From: Paenibacillus oceani
GTDB lineage: Bacteria > Bacillota > Bacilli > Paenibacillales > NBRC-103111
Reading direction: 5' to 3'
NCBI RefSeq assembly: GCF_014705615.1
Contig: NZ_JACXJA010000005.1
Span: forward strand, 310,001-374,000
DNA length: 64,000 nt
Part shown: piece after piece, positions 8,732 to 16,749 of the stretch
Position numbering within the stretch: the first letter of the stretch is position 1
How the letters are laid out: the number at the start of each line of letters is the position of its first letter
Translations under genes and position numbers: made by a program
The notes under the pieces: generated by a model
The model's input: the letters and a program-made list of their open reading frames with translations, nothing else
Databases searched by the model: none
Told to the model about the DNA's origin: nothing

Positions 8732-9415
8732 TTATCGGGTCCCCTTGCCTTCGGCCGATTTAGTAAGCTCCAATATCCGTTCCACGACTTGCGGTATGGC
8801 AATACCGGTCGTGTCGAGCAGGACCGCGTCACGGGCGCGCACAAGCGGCGATACTTCGCGCTGCTCGTCCATTCTGTCCCTTTCGGCGATCTCCCGCTCC
8901 AGCTTCTCGAGCGATACGTCTTCGTTCCTAGCTTTCATCTCCAAGTAGCGGCGCTCCGCTCTTTCCTTCACGCTTGCAGTCAGAAATATTTTAACTTTGG
9001 CGTCAGGCAGCACGTGCGTGCCGATATCGCGGCCGTCCATCACGACTCCTTCCGCCTCCGCCATCTCCTGCTGCTTGGCTACGAGAAGCGTCCGAATCTC
9101 CGGGATTGCCGATACCGCCGATACGTTCTGATTAACCTCAGGAGAACGAATAAGGCCGGTCACATCGCTTCCGTCCAGCAGCACCTGCTGGCCATGCTCA
9201 CCCGGAAGCAGCTCGATCCGCAGTTTCGATGCTATCTCCACAAGCTGTTCCCGGTCTTCCGCCGTAATGCCCGACTGAAGCGCTTTCCAGGTAACGGCAC
9301 GGTACATCGCTCCCGTATCGATATAAATAAAGCCGAGCTCCTTTGCTACGAGACGTGCAACGGTGCTCTTCCCTGCGCCTGCGGGACCGTCGATCGCAAT
9401 ATTGAATTTGTCCAA
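8732..9415 (-). CDS. cmk: Cytidylate kinase
   Basis: A 227-residue kinase that converts CMP and dCMP to the diphosphates with ATP. The P-loop GPAGAGKST lies at about residues 9-17, followed by DTGAMYRAVT and MDGRDIGTHVLPDA, which are all cytidylate kinase signatures. The start is TTG 9413-9415, behind a strong AAGGAGGA site; the longer frame has no support and the family length (about 224) fits the TTG. The stop is two bases before the plsC ATG. Confidence 0.95.
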   Translation of the reverse strand: MDKFNIAIDGPAGAGKSTVARLVAKELGFIYIDTGAMYRAVTWKALQSGITAEDREQLVEIASKLRIELLPGEHGQQVLLDGSDVTGLIRSPEVNQNVSAVSAIPEIRTLLVAKQQEMAEAEGVVMDGRDIGTHVLPDAKVKIFLTASVKERAERRYLEMKARNEDVSLEKLEREIAERDRMDEQREVSPLVRARDAVLLDTTGIAIPQVVERILELTKSAEGKGTR

Positions 9416-9464
9416 CGGAAAGCGTCCTCCTTGTATCCTTTGCGGGTCGATCGTGAAGAGAGTG

Positions 9465-9487
9465 AAAAAAAAGCAGGCCGCGCCTGC
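9465..9487 (-). terminator. Terminator-like hairpin in the cmk leader
   Basis: GCAGGC/GCCTGC closes a three-base loop and is followed by eight T on the minus strand. It could end the ypfB/PilZ transcript, but it lies downstream of a strong promoter for cmk, so it may also act as an early attenuator. Confidence 0.75.
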
Positions 9488-9498
9488 ATCCATTGTAA

Positions 9499-9527
9499 AT
9501 TATACCATAGCTGATCCGCCGTTGCAA
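9499..9527 (-). promoter_or_regulatory. Sigma-A promoter for cmk-plsC
   Basis: On the minus strand TTGCAA (9522-9527) and a perfect TATAAT (9499-9504) are separated by 17 bases. Transcription should begin near 9492, only a few bases before the hairpin at 9473-9487. Confidence 0.75.
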
Positions 9528-9585
9528 AGTTAGATGCACGCTCCGGCACCTTAACTACGCCCCGGCGGCCCCGAGCGGGAATCTT

Positions 9586-9843
9586 TCAAGATCCGGAATT
9601 GCGGCCATAGTTCCGCTCGAAAGGAACGCCCTCCAGCTTCTCTACCTTGACCGCCCATTTGCGCACAGCCGGAGACAACAGCAGAAGCTGCGCGAGCAGC
9701 AGCGCAGCCAAGCCTGTCCATACCGCTATGCGCAACAGCCGTTCGACCCGGTTCGACACTTCGATGAAAACGGTCTCGTATTCCGTAACGTCCCGTTCCT
9801 GAGCTTCGGCCTTCCGCTTGCGCGATTCGCTGCGGCTGATCAT
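9586..9843 (-). CDS. Small membrane protein, DUF5359 (YpfB-like)
   Basis: An 85-residue protein with a basic and acidic N-terminal helix, one membrane segment (about residues 40-58, rich in Leu and Ala) and a short polar tail. The placement between cmk and the PilZ gene matches YpfB of B. subtilis, although this version has a longer N-terminus. The function of the family is unknown. No strong ribosome site decides between the first ATG and later starts. Confidence 0.65.
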   Translation of the reverse strand: MISRSESRKRKAEAQERDVTEYETVFIEVSNRVERLLRIAVWTGLAALLLAQLLLLSPAVRKWAVKVEKLEGVPFERNYGRNSGS

Positions 9844-9961
9844 ACTCCGGCACCTTCCTGTTAAGTCCGTTGGCGACGCCGTGTCGCAATCGGCTCATTC
9901 GGATCTGAAACGTCTTGAAGTATGTCCAACCGCTCCCTCTTTTATGCAGCCGCGCCTGAAG

Positions 9962-10615
9962 TTATCTTTTGCGGACATCGAGCTGCCGCTCGAAGCAGTA
10001 CCGGATGATGCGCTGCCGCTCGCTGTCCGCTATTTCCGTATACTGCACCATTATGATCAGTTTGCCGTTCTCCAGCGTTTTGATGCGGACGATCTCGCCT
10101 TTGAAGCCGGCATGCTCGATCTGCCCGTTGCGAAGCGGAAGCAGCAGCCAGCAGTCCACCATATCGCCCCGTTTGACCGGAACCCGGCTATCGCACAGAA
10201 AGGAGACGCCTCCGCCGCCAACGTCATCGGTGAAAGCCGTAAACATCAACTGATCGTTCAGCTTGACAGCCAGTTCAAGCTCGGCCGGAACCCGCAGGAA
10301 ATTGCGTCGCTGCACTTTCGTAATCTGCTCTTCCACGGGGGCTTTGATCAGAATGAGCCGGATCACTTCTTCCTTGAATCCGAGCACGACGGTATTAAAG
10401 TAGTTTTTGACCCCGCCTTCCGTCATAAAATATGCGTTGATCTGGTCGCCCGCATACAATCGTTTCAGCTTGCCCGTCGTAGCATGTATAGGAACTTCAA
10501 GCGATATGTAATTCGGAGTCATATCGGCAATCCGCGACTTGTATTCTTGCATGGCTTCTTCAGGGTCGATGGAATTTACCTGTAAATATAAAATCTGGTT
10601 CACTTTCGGAAGCAA
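9962..10615 (-). CDS. ypfA: PilZ domain c-di-GMP receptor (YpfA/DgrA type)
   Basis: A 217-residue cytoplasmic protein with an N-terminal YcgR-like domain (residues about 1-95) and a C-terminal PilZ domain (about 102-215). The R-x3-R half of the c-di-GMP site is intact (Arg104 and Arg108 in RRNFLR). The second half, normally D/N-x-S/A-x-x-G, reads D-V-G-G-G-G with Gly133 in place of Ser or Ala. In B. subtilis the orthologue curbs flagellar motility when c-di-GMP rises. The position in the ypeB-ypfA-ypfB-cmk series supports the assignment. Confidence 0.85.
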   Translation of the reverse strand: MLPKVNQILYLQVNSIDPEEAMQEYKSRIADMTPNYISLEVPIHATTGKLKRLYAGDQINAYFMTEGGVKNYFNTVVLGFKEEVIRLILIKAPVEEQITKVQRRNFLRVPAELELAVKLNDQLMFTAFTDDVGGGGVSFLCDSRVPVKRGDMVDCWLLLPLRNGQIEHAGFKGEIVRIKTLENGKLIIMVQYTEIADSERQRIIRYCFERQLDVRKR

Positions 10616-10792
10616 ATTCAGGACCTCCCAGCCATGTGTAGTTCTTTATACCCATTATGATATCGATTAGTCCTATTATAACATGGAGACACCGAACAAT
10701 TACAAGAAATAATGTTCATTAATCGACGAAAGCCGACAATCCGGCAACGTGCGCACCGGCTCCAGCTCTTACAGCAGTAATCATCATAGTGC

Positions 10793-10825
10793 AAAAAAGA
10801 GAAAGCCGTCAAGCGGCCTTCTCCT
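10793..10825 (-). terminator. Terminator after ypeB
   Basis: A ten-pair stem with one mismatch, GAGAAGGCCG / CGGCTTTCTC on the minus strand, is followed by six T. It lies just past the ypeB stop. Confidence 0.85.
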
Positions 10826-10848
10826 CGGTGTCTGCTCTTGGTTCGCAT

Positions 10849-12201
10849 TCAGGTTGCGACATTCGCGTCCGCCTGCTTCAACTGCTCGACCTTCTCCTCG
10901 GAACCGGTATCCGCATTAATGTAGATCCGGTAGATGGAGCCGTTGACGCGGCCGGTGAACTGATAACACAACACTTCTTTATCGATGTCGTTTTTAATCA
11001 GCGCAAGCGACTGGTCTTCGACGACATAATTCGGATTCAACGATTGTTTCGCTTGCTCGAACGTCAAGGCTGGCGGCTTTATGTCGCGCTTCCTGTGCTC
11101 AAACAAATAATCATTCGCCTGCATGCCCGTCACTTCACCGTTGTCGAGCGCTACCATTACAGTGAGCTTGTCCGGGAAAATAGTAACGTCCCCCTGCTTG
11201 GCCGCAAACGTCAGGTTCGCCACATTTTGATAGGTGTCATAGTTGATTGCGGTCATATCCGGATAGTCGTGGGAATCAAGAAACGATTGAGCCGCATCCC
11301 GGGCTTGCTCCGGTCCCAGCTTCGTTTCGGCTACGTCGCGGGGCGCCATGAACCAGATCAGTCCGCCGCCCTTTTTGGCGAAGTCCATCGACACATCGGT
11401 GCCATTCTCGTTTTTGGCCGACAAGCTGAAAGAGCTGTATTCGGTTCCCGCACCGTTCTCGACGACGTTAATATCGTTTAACGTATGTCCGCTCATAAAT
11501 TGAACCGCTTTTTGCTTCACATCTTCCGCGGTCGTATCGTTTCCGGCAAGCGCCGAGTAGGTCCGCTTCTCGAACATCGCCGCCATCGACGGGCCCCAGT
11601 TGACTTCCTCATATTCGCTTACTTTTTTGTCGACCGTCTGGAAGCCGTCGATGATCGTGTTGTCCAGCGCTTTCGCCTCCGTAGCAAGCGCCACCTCCAC
11701 ATCCATCCAGCGCAGGCTGTTGGCGATAACTTTCGACTGCACGTCGCGGAGGTCGGTTGTAATCTGCTTGGAATGCTCGTACAGCGCCGTTAAAGTTTTC
11801 ATCTCATCGCCGTTCAACGGTTCGTTCGTCAAGTTGCGCACCGCCGCCCGGTACGAGAAGTTGGACATGTTGCTAAGAAATTCTTCGGTCTTATTAAACG
11901 GCAGCAGCGTCAGCGGCAGTTGGTTGATTTCGCTCTGCGCCTGACTGGTCAGCCGCCATACGTTGACAAGACCTTTGCGCTGCGACGCTTCGGAAGTTGT
12001 GTTGAGTGCCAGCGTATTGCCCAACTCCGTATGCAGCTTGTCCAGGTGGAACGATAAATCGTGAAACGCACGCTGGTACTGATTTTCCGCTTTAATGAGA
12101 ATCGAGTTTTTCTCCTGGTTCACCTGATATCCCCATACAACCGCTCCGATCAGCAGCAGGGTCATGATCGGGAACATAACGGCGCTCAGCCTTCTATACA
12201 T
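10849..12201 (-). CDS. ypeB: Germination protein YpeB
   Basis: A 450-residue spore protein. One membrane segment at residues 9-27 is followed by a helical YpeB domain (to about residue 230) and by three PepSY-like repeats toward the C-terminus. In Bacillus, YpeB stabilises and localises the cortex-lytic enzyme SleB; both are made under sigma-G. The start ATG 12199-12201 has AAAGGAG ten bases upstream and gives the exact family length. The usual partner gene sleB is not beside it: the space between prsW and ypeB holds only a 50-residue cysteine-rich protein. Confidence 0.92.
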   Translation of the reverse strand: MYRRLSAVMFPIMTLLLIGAVVWGYQVNQEKNSILIKAENQYQRAFHDLSFHLDKLHTELGNTLALNTTSEASQRKGLVNVWRLTSQAQSEINQLPLTLLPFNKTEEFLSNMSNFSYRAAVRNLTNEPLNGDEMKTLTALYEHSKQITTDLRDVQSKVIANSLRWMDVEVALATEAKALDNTIIDGFQTVDKKVSEYEEVNWGPSMAAMFEKRTYSALAGNDTTAEDVKQKAVQFMSGHTLNDINVVENGAGTEYSSFSLSAKNENGTDVSMDFAKKGGGLIWFMAPRDVAETKLGPEQARDAAQSFLDSHDYPDMTAINYDTYQNVANLTFAAKQGDVTIFPDKLTVMVALDNGEVTGMQANDYLFEHRKRDIKPPALTFEQAKQSLNPNYVVEDQSLALIKNDIDKEVLCYQFTGRVNGSIYRIYINADTGSEEKVEQLKQADANVAT

Positions 12202-12288
12202 GCTTTGTCGGCTCCTTTCCTTTACCAAAACTGAGATTAGTTTTCGTTGAAGGAGAACGCTTTATGCATCCGGTTGTGGAATAATCGG

Positions 12289-12330
12289 CAAAAAAAGACG
12301 CCCCGTCAGGCATTGGCAAGGGCGCCTCTA
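12289..12330 (-). terminator. Terminator after the small cysteine protein
   Basis: AGGCGCCC pairs with GGGGCGTCT (one G-T pair) on the minus strand and is followed by seven T. It overlaps the stop codon of the gene at 12328-12480 and isolates ypeB from that gene. Confidence 0.8.
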
Positions 12331-12480
12331 CTCCGTATCGATATCGAAATCGCTGTTGTTGCTGCACAAACATTGCTTAAATCCGGTCTCGATCCGTTCC
12401 TTCTCCTTTTTGCCGCGCAACACGAACCGCTCTCCGCAAAGCCTGCAGCGAATCGTTACCTTTACTCGCGTACCGTTCAT
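12328..12480 (-). CDS. 50-residue CxxC/CxC protein, probable zinc ribbon
   Basis: A very short gene with a strong ribosome site (CGGAGG) six bases before ATG 12478-12480. The product has a C-x2-C pair at residues 12-15 (RCRLCGERF) and a C-x-C pair at 38-40, which suits a tetra-cysteine metal site such as a zinc ribbon. The middle is basic (RGKKEKERIE) and the C-terminus acidic. It follows prsW by 48 bases on the same strand and ends in a terminator, so it is probably the last gene of the prsW transcript. I do not recognise the family. Confidence 0.75.
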   Translation of the reverse strand: MNGTRVKVTIRCRLCGERFVLRGKKEKERIETGFKQCLCSNNSDFDIDTE

Positions 12481-12528
12481 GGGAACCTCCGATAGCAAAT
12501 TAGCTCTATCTTCAGTATACCCAATCTT

Positions 12529-13224
12529 TTACAAATTAATCTCTTCTTCCCGGCGCACGGCGCGAAACGGGGATTTGGCGTTCGCCCGGTTAACCCGCCC
12601 CATGCCTTGAATCCACAAATAGATCATTAACGGCAAAATGAACCAGATCCAATTGGTCTTAACCTGAAGCAAAATATAATCGAACAACCCGTGCCAGAAG
12701 ATCGGATACGCCAGCGACTTGAACAGCAGCAGCCTCTCCTGGGAGGGGTCTCCAAACTTCGCTTTCCCGATATAATACCCCATCACGACCGCAAACAGCG
12801 CATGGCCCGATACGGGGAGAAATGCGCGGAACAAAAGCGTCGAGAACGAGAATGGGTTAAGCAACGCATAGATGACATTTTCGAGCGTGGCAAAACCGAG
12901 CGACACGGATACCGCGTACACGATGCCGTCATACGGTTCGTCGAATACGGTATGCTTGTAAATCGCGTAATATACGATAAACCATTTGACAAATTCCTCG
13001 ACGAAACCCGTTATGCCAAATGCGAAAATAAATGAATTCTCGCCTATGCCAAGGACGATGGCTCTCTGAATGACCATGGTCGGAAAAACGAGCAGGACGC
13101 CGTACAAAAATACGCGTACGACCATATGAATCGGCTCCGAGTGGTATAAATCCTTCAAATAAAAATATACAAGCAAAGCGATGCCCGGTGCTACGGCAGC
13201 AGTGATGACCGCCAACCATTCCAT
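12529..13224 (-). CDS. prsW: Intramembrane glutamic protease PrsW
   Basis: A 231-residue integral membrane protein with about seven membrane spans. It shows the PrsW motifs: EEFVKW (paired glutamates in a membrane helix), LGFATLEN, and the HALFAVVMGYY histidine helix. In B. subtilis PrsW makes the first cut in the anti-sigma factor RsiW to release sigma-W. No sigW/rsiW is visible here. The ATG at 13224 has AGGAGGG upstream. Gene order prsW-(sleB)-ypeB is conserved apart from the missing sleB. Confidence 0.9.
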   Translation of the reverse strand: MEWLAVITAAVAPGIALLVYFYLKDLYHSEPIHMVVRVFLYGVLLVFPTMVIQRAIVLGIGENSFIFAFGITGFVEEFVKWFIVYYAIYKHTVFDEPYDGIVYAVSVSLGFATLENVIYALLNPFSFSTLLFRAFLPVSGHALFAVVMGYYIGKAKFGDPSQERLLLFKSLAYPIFWHGLFDYILLQVKTNWIWFILPLMIYLWIQGMGRVNRANAKSPFRAVRREEEINL

Positions 13225-13264
13225 ACGGCGTCCCTCCTTTCCATTCGATTTTCGTGAACACGGG

Positions 13265-13301
13265 AAAAAGCATCCGCAAAAACATCTGTTTTTGAAGATG
13301 C
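13265..13301 (-). terminator. Terminator after ypbH
   Basis: GCATC...GATGC closes a stem with an inner CAAAAACA/TGTTTTTG pairing, followed by five T on the minus strand. It lies between ypbH and prsW. Confidence 0.7.
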
Positions 13302-13354
13302 TCTATCCGAAGCCGGGGCAGCGTCACGAAACTCGTCTTGTGCATCCGGTCGTC

Positions 13355-13954
13355 TCATTGGCGGAAATGTTCACACAGACTCTTTACCGCGGACTCGGCG
13401 ATGATTCGTTTGCCGTATTCGTCCAGAACTGCCGTCGTGACTGAAGTCGCCTCGCCGAATTCGGATAATATGGCGATAAGCGCCTGATCGCGCGACTCAT
13501 CCGATTCGCTCGGAAGAATTTGCAGGATATACTTATCTTTATAGTGGTAGAGGGCACCGTCGGTAATCCCGATTCCAAATGCTATATGAGACGCCTTCAA
13601 CAGGTGCTCGAAATCGTGAAATGCATACGAGATCACGTCGCTCTGCTCAAGCGTCACTTCCATCTCGTATACCTCTTCAGCCTCTTCCTCGTCGACCGCA
13701 TCGGTGCTTTGTACCTTGCCCCGGGTTACGATGACGACCATGCCCTGAGCGGGCAGCTGAAACACTTCTACGGCAAGAGGGCCCGAAGCGTCGAATCCGA
13801 GTTCCGTATAGGCTTGCTCCATCATTTCGCTAAACAGTTCATGGACTTTCGGAATTTCGCGCCACATATCTTCTTTCTGGATGCCGCGTTCCGTCAGATC
13901 GTCGAATGTCAGGAAAATCCTAATCTTATCTAAACTCAAGCGCTCAATTTTCAT
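13355..13954 (-). CDS. ypbH: MecA-family adaptor protein YpbH (MecB)
   Basis: A 199-residue adaptor for the ClpC protease, paralogue of the competence regulator MecA. The N-terminal MKIERLSLDKIRIFLTFDDL block and the KEDMW motif match YpbH more closely than MecA, and the C-terminal domain ends in the SAVKSLCEHF helix that binds ClpC in this family. An acidic linker (DEEEAEE) separates the two. The start ATG 13952-13954 has AGGGGAGG upstream; the longer frame is unsupported. The position near prsW and a CPBP protease matches the B. subtilis ypb region. Confidence 0.88.
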   Translation of the reverse strand: MKIERLSLDKIRIFLTFDDLTERGIQKEDMWREIPKVHELFSEMMEQAYTELGFDASGPLAVEVFQLPAQGMVVIVTRGKVQSTDAVDEEEAEEVYEMEVTLEQSDVISYAFHDFEHLLKASHIAFGIGITDGALYHYKDKYILQILPSESDESRDQALIAILSEFGEATSVTTAVLDEYGKRIIAESAVKSLCEHFRQ

Positions 13955-14263
13955 GACAGGACCTCCCCTTCCACTCCCACTTCCACTTCTGTGATAACAG
14001 AGTATGACGCCTTGCAACGAATGGTGAACCTCGAATGCTGGCTTGTATCATCATGTTACCATGTTTTCAAGGAGGATGCACTATAAAGTTGGCTTTAAGC
14101 AATCGTTCCGGGCTTGCTGGAAGCCATTTTCGGCTACTATCAATATAGTCGGAGACGGAGTAAAATAACCCCGTTTTTCACACTTTTCATCGCCCTGAAT
14201 AGAAGTTTTCTTATGTATATTGGAAAGGAGCGCTTACAGTTCCATCCGGCAACCGAATATAGC
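13955..14263 (+). other. Gene-free stretch upstream of ypbH
   Basis: No convincing gene is seen on either strand. On the minus strand TTGAAA and TACAAG separated by 17 bases near 14050-14075 could be a promoter for ypbH. The remaining sequence shows no RNA structure I recognise. Confidence 0.4.
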
Positions 14264-14294
14264 GAAAAATCCGGCTCCCTCTGGGGCGCCGGAT
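14264..14294 (-). terminator. Terminator after the 104-residue membrane protein gene
   Basis: ATCCGGC / GCCGGAT stem on the minus strand followed by five T, about 55 bases past the stop of the gene at 14348. Confidence 0.8.
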
Positions 14295-14347
14295 CTTCCG
14301 TTTGCTTTTGTATTTTTAAAAGCGATGTGCCTGCCTGTCCGAAAGGG

Positions 14348-14662
14348 TTATTGGGTCATGTAGCTGCTCGCGGATTTGTTCAGAATTTCGTCCACTTGGC
14401 TTTTTACGGCCGCATCTTGCGCGATCAGTTCCTCGACCTGGCCGAGACCCGACTCGCTGCGGCTGGAATTGGACGAAGACGAAAACTTATCCGAATGACT
14501 GCTGCTTGAAGCAAATTTAACCGGCTTGGACGAGGTCGGTTTGCTGAACATGTCGCTCGTCTGGCTCGTAAGACCGGCAAACGACATATGTTTGCCTCGC
14601 ATATAATAAACGACGGCTGCTGCCCCGACTACGCCGCCCAGCAGGAATGCGCCCATTCTCAT
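14348..14662 (-). CDS. Small serine-rich membrane protein, unknown
   Basis: A 104-residue protein with an N-terminal glycine-rich membrane segment (residues 3-20, GAFLLGGVVGAAAVVYY), a serine-rich middle (SSSSHSDKFSSSSNSSRS) and a helical C-terminus. The layout recalls YtxH-like surface-anchored proteins, but I cannot assign it to a family. A GGGAGGGA ribosome site precedes the start. It has its own terminator. Confidence 0.7.
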   Translation of the reverse strand: MRMGAFLLGGVVGAAAVVYYMRGKHMSFAGLTSQTSDMFSKPTSSKPVKFASSSSHSDKFSSSSNSSRSESGLGQVEELIAQDAAVKSQVDEILNKSASSYMTQ

Positions 14663-14881
14663 TGCTGTCCCTCCCGTTGTTGTGATGAAGAATCGTTTAT
14701 AGGTTGTCCGAACCGCTTCGCCGGCATCCGTGAAAAAATAGGAAGACCGCGTTTAGGAACGAATCCGCTATGGTACAATAAGTCAGTACATCTGTATTCG
14801 ACGTCCGGCCGGGCTTGTCCATATTGTCTCAGGAAGGCTTGACGGGCGGCGTTATGCTGCACAATCCAAAACAGGGAGTCG

Positions 14882-15787
14882 ATGCGCACCATGACGATAC
14901 GAATCTGGAGCAAACCACTGTTGGTTGCGGCCTTGTCCTTGCTTCTGCTATCCATGGCCGCTTGCCGGCAGGCGCCCGGGCCGGAACAACCGCTCTCAAC
15001 CGCCCTGCCTGCGGACGGCACGGTTACGGAAGACCGGGCAGGGCGACCGAAGGACGAACCTGCGTCCCCTCCTCCGGCAGCGCAACCGTCTTCAGGCGAG
15101 CCGGCCGGGGAAGCGGTTACTTCTGTCGTACCAGCTCCCGACGCCGTCAGCAAAACGTATAAGATGAACAAAAATTACGATATCGTGCCCATCGGCCCTG
15201 ACGGCAACAAAAAGGTCGTCCTGCTGACGTTTGACGACGGACCGAAGGACAAAGATCAGCTGGAGAAGCTGCTGGGCGCGCTGGACAGCCATCACGCCAA
15301 AGCGATATTTTTCGTCAACGGTTACCGGGTGCAGAAAAATCCGGAGCTGTTGAAACTGATTCACGAAAGAAGGCAAACGATCGGCAATCATTCGTGGGAT
15401 CATATCGATTTGAAAAATGAACCGGAGGAACGAGTGAACAGCCAGATCGGAGACGTTCAGCACATCGTAAAAGAGACGGTCGGGACGGTCCCTGCGTTTT
15501 TCCGCCCGCCGTTCGGCTCCGCGAACGATTACGTCAAGAAGCAGGCCGCCAAGGAAAATTTGCTGTTCATGACGTGGTCGAACGGCTCGGAAGACTGGCT
15601 CTCCACGAATCAGAAGCCGGAAGGCGTCATTAAGCGGGTTTTGGAGCAGCTGCATCCGGGAAGCAACATCCTGATGCACGAACTGCCTTGGACGGCCGAA
15701 GCGCTGGGCGATCTTTTGACCGAGCTAGAGAAACGGGGCTATTCGTTTGTAGATCCGGCACAGATCGATACCGGACTGGAGCCGTAG
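14882..15787 (+). CDS. Polysaccharide deacetylase lipoprotein
   Basis: A 301-residue exported protein. A lipoprotein signal ends in LSMAAC, so Cys after about 26 residues would be lipidated. A proline-rich linker (to about residue 85) leads to a NodB-type deacetylase domain with LLTFDDGP (metal-binding Asp), NHSWDH (H-S-x-x-H metal site) and FFRPPFG. These enzymes remove N-acetyl groups from peptidoglycan or another glycan at the cell surface. The substrate is not decided by the sequence. The start may be ATG 14882 or ATG 14891; the ribosome site GGGAG is close to the first. Confidence 0.85.
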   Translation: MRTMTIRIWSKPLLVAALSLLLLSMAACRQAPGPEQPLSTALPADGTVTEDRAGRPKDEPASPPPAAQPSSGEPAGEAVTSVVPAPDAVSKTYKMNKNYDIVPIGPDGNKKVVLLTFDDGPKDKDQLEKLLGALDSHHAKAIFFVNGYRVQKNPELLKLIHERRQTIGNHSWDHIDLKNEPEERVNSQIGDVQHIVKETVGTVPAFFRPPFGSANDYVKKQAAKENLLFMTWSNGSEDWLSTNQKPEGVIKRVLEQLHPGSNILMHELPWTAEALGDLLTELEKRGYSFVDPAQIDTGLEP

Positions 15788-15818
15788 GTTCATGTATGTG
15801 GCAATACGCATTTGGAAA

Positions 15819-15860
15819 AAACCTTCAAATTCCGTTCGGACGGAGCTTGAAGGTTTTCGT
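15819..15860. terminator. Bidirectional terminator
   Basis: AAAACCTTCAA and TTGAAGGTTTT pair around a GC-rich loop, with A-rich and T-rich flanks on both sides. It serves the convergent deacetylase gene and the minus-strand gene ending at 15880. Confidence 0.8.
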
Positions 15861-15879
15861 TTCATTTGGCATATTCGTC

Positions 15880-16074
15880 TTATTGGCCGTACATTTGATA
15901 CCAGAAAATGATGCCGATAGTCAATAAAATTAACAGGATGACCAGACTGGCCTGAAATATTTTCGTCGCTTTGGCGTTGTCCGACGAATGGATCACGCGT
16001 CTGGGCGGAAGCCGCATGTCGTCTTCATCAGGAAGCGAGTGCGTCGTGTCGTTTGAAGATTTAGCGTTCTCCAT
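15880..16074 (-). CDS. Small single-span membrane protein
   Basis: A 64-residue protein with a polar, charged N-terminal half (SSNDTTHSLPDEDD, then PPRRV) and one C-terminal membrane span at about residues 39-60. It overlaps the 3' end of the CPBP protease gene by 14 bases, so the two are probably co-translated. I do not recognise a family; it may be an accessory of the protease, but that is only inferred from linkage. Confidence 0.65.
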   Translation of the reverse strand: MENAKSSNDTTHSLPDEDDMRLPPRRVIHSSDNAKATKIFQASLVILLILLTIGIIFWYQMYGQ

Positions 16075-16669
16075 CTACCTCATCCTTCCGATAACGTATC
16101 ATACACCCCATCACAAAATCGATTATAAAATGCGCGACGATCGGAGCCCAGAGCGATCCGGTAAACAGGTACAAATGGCCCAGACCGTAGCTGATCAGAA
16201 AAACCATCCCCGTCATCAGCCAATGCCGCAAGTAACGGACATGGATCGCCGCAAACAGGATGCTGGTCCAATAAGGGCCGAAGGCATACTGAATCGCTCC
16301 GCGAAAGAGCAATTCCTCGCAAATTGCGACAATAAGCGATATTACGCCGATATGCCACAAAGGCCGATTGCCGAACAGTTTTTTGTTAATTCCCCCGTCG
16401 TCAGTCACGTCCTCCGGCACCCATCTGGCGATCAGCCAGTCAAATACGAGCACCGCTGCGGCAAAAACCGCGCCCCACCCCAGCACCGAGATCCCGCCCG
16501 GAAATTTCATCACCTGAAAAAGCGTCTGGGACTGAAAAAAAATGATCAATATGCCGATAAAGAGAGTAATGGCTTGGGTGATATACAAATTAACCAGGAG
16601 CATACGGTCGTCCAATTCGCTTGGGTCGACTTTACGGATGCGGATGTTTCTGAAGTTTATTTTTTTCAT
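16061..16669 (-). CDS. CPBP family intramembrane metalloprotease (YpbD-like)
   Basis: A 202-residue protein with about six membrane spans. It carries the CPBP/Abi motifs: CEELLFRG (E-E-x-x-x-R), a second-site F-A-A-I-H, and HFIIDF (H-x-x-x-D/N). Related proteins cleave prenylated or membrane substrates or serve in bacteriocin self-immunity; the target here is unknown. The position in the ypb region near ypbH and serA fits YpbD of B. subtilis. The start is the ATG at 16667-16669. Confidence 0.8.
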   Translation of the reverse strand: MKKINFRNIRIRKVDPSELDDRMLLVNLYITQAITLFIGILIIFFQSQTLFQVMKFPGGISVLGWGAVFAAAVLVFDWLIARWVPEDVTDDGGINKKLFGNRPLWHIGVISLIVAICEELLFRGAIQYAFGPYWTSILFAAIHVRYLRHWLMTGMVFLISYGLGHLYLFTGSLWAPIVAHFIIDFVMGCMIRYRKDEVDGER

Positions 16670-16749
16670 AGTTCCTCCGGCCTATGCAGTTCACATTTTG
16701 GGTACATTCCCCTATACTTTAGGGAGGAAACTGGACAAGGAGTCGTGAC

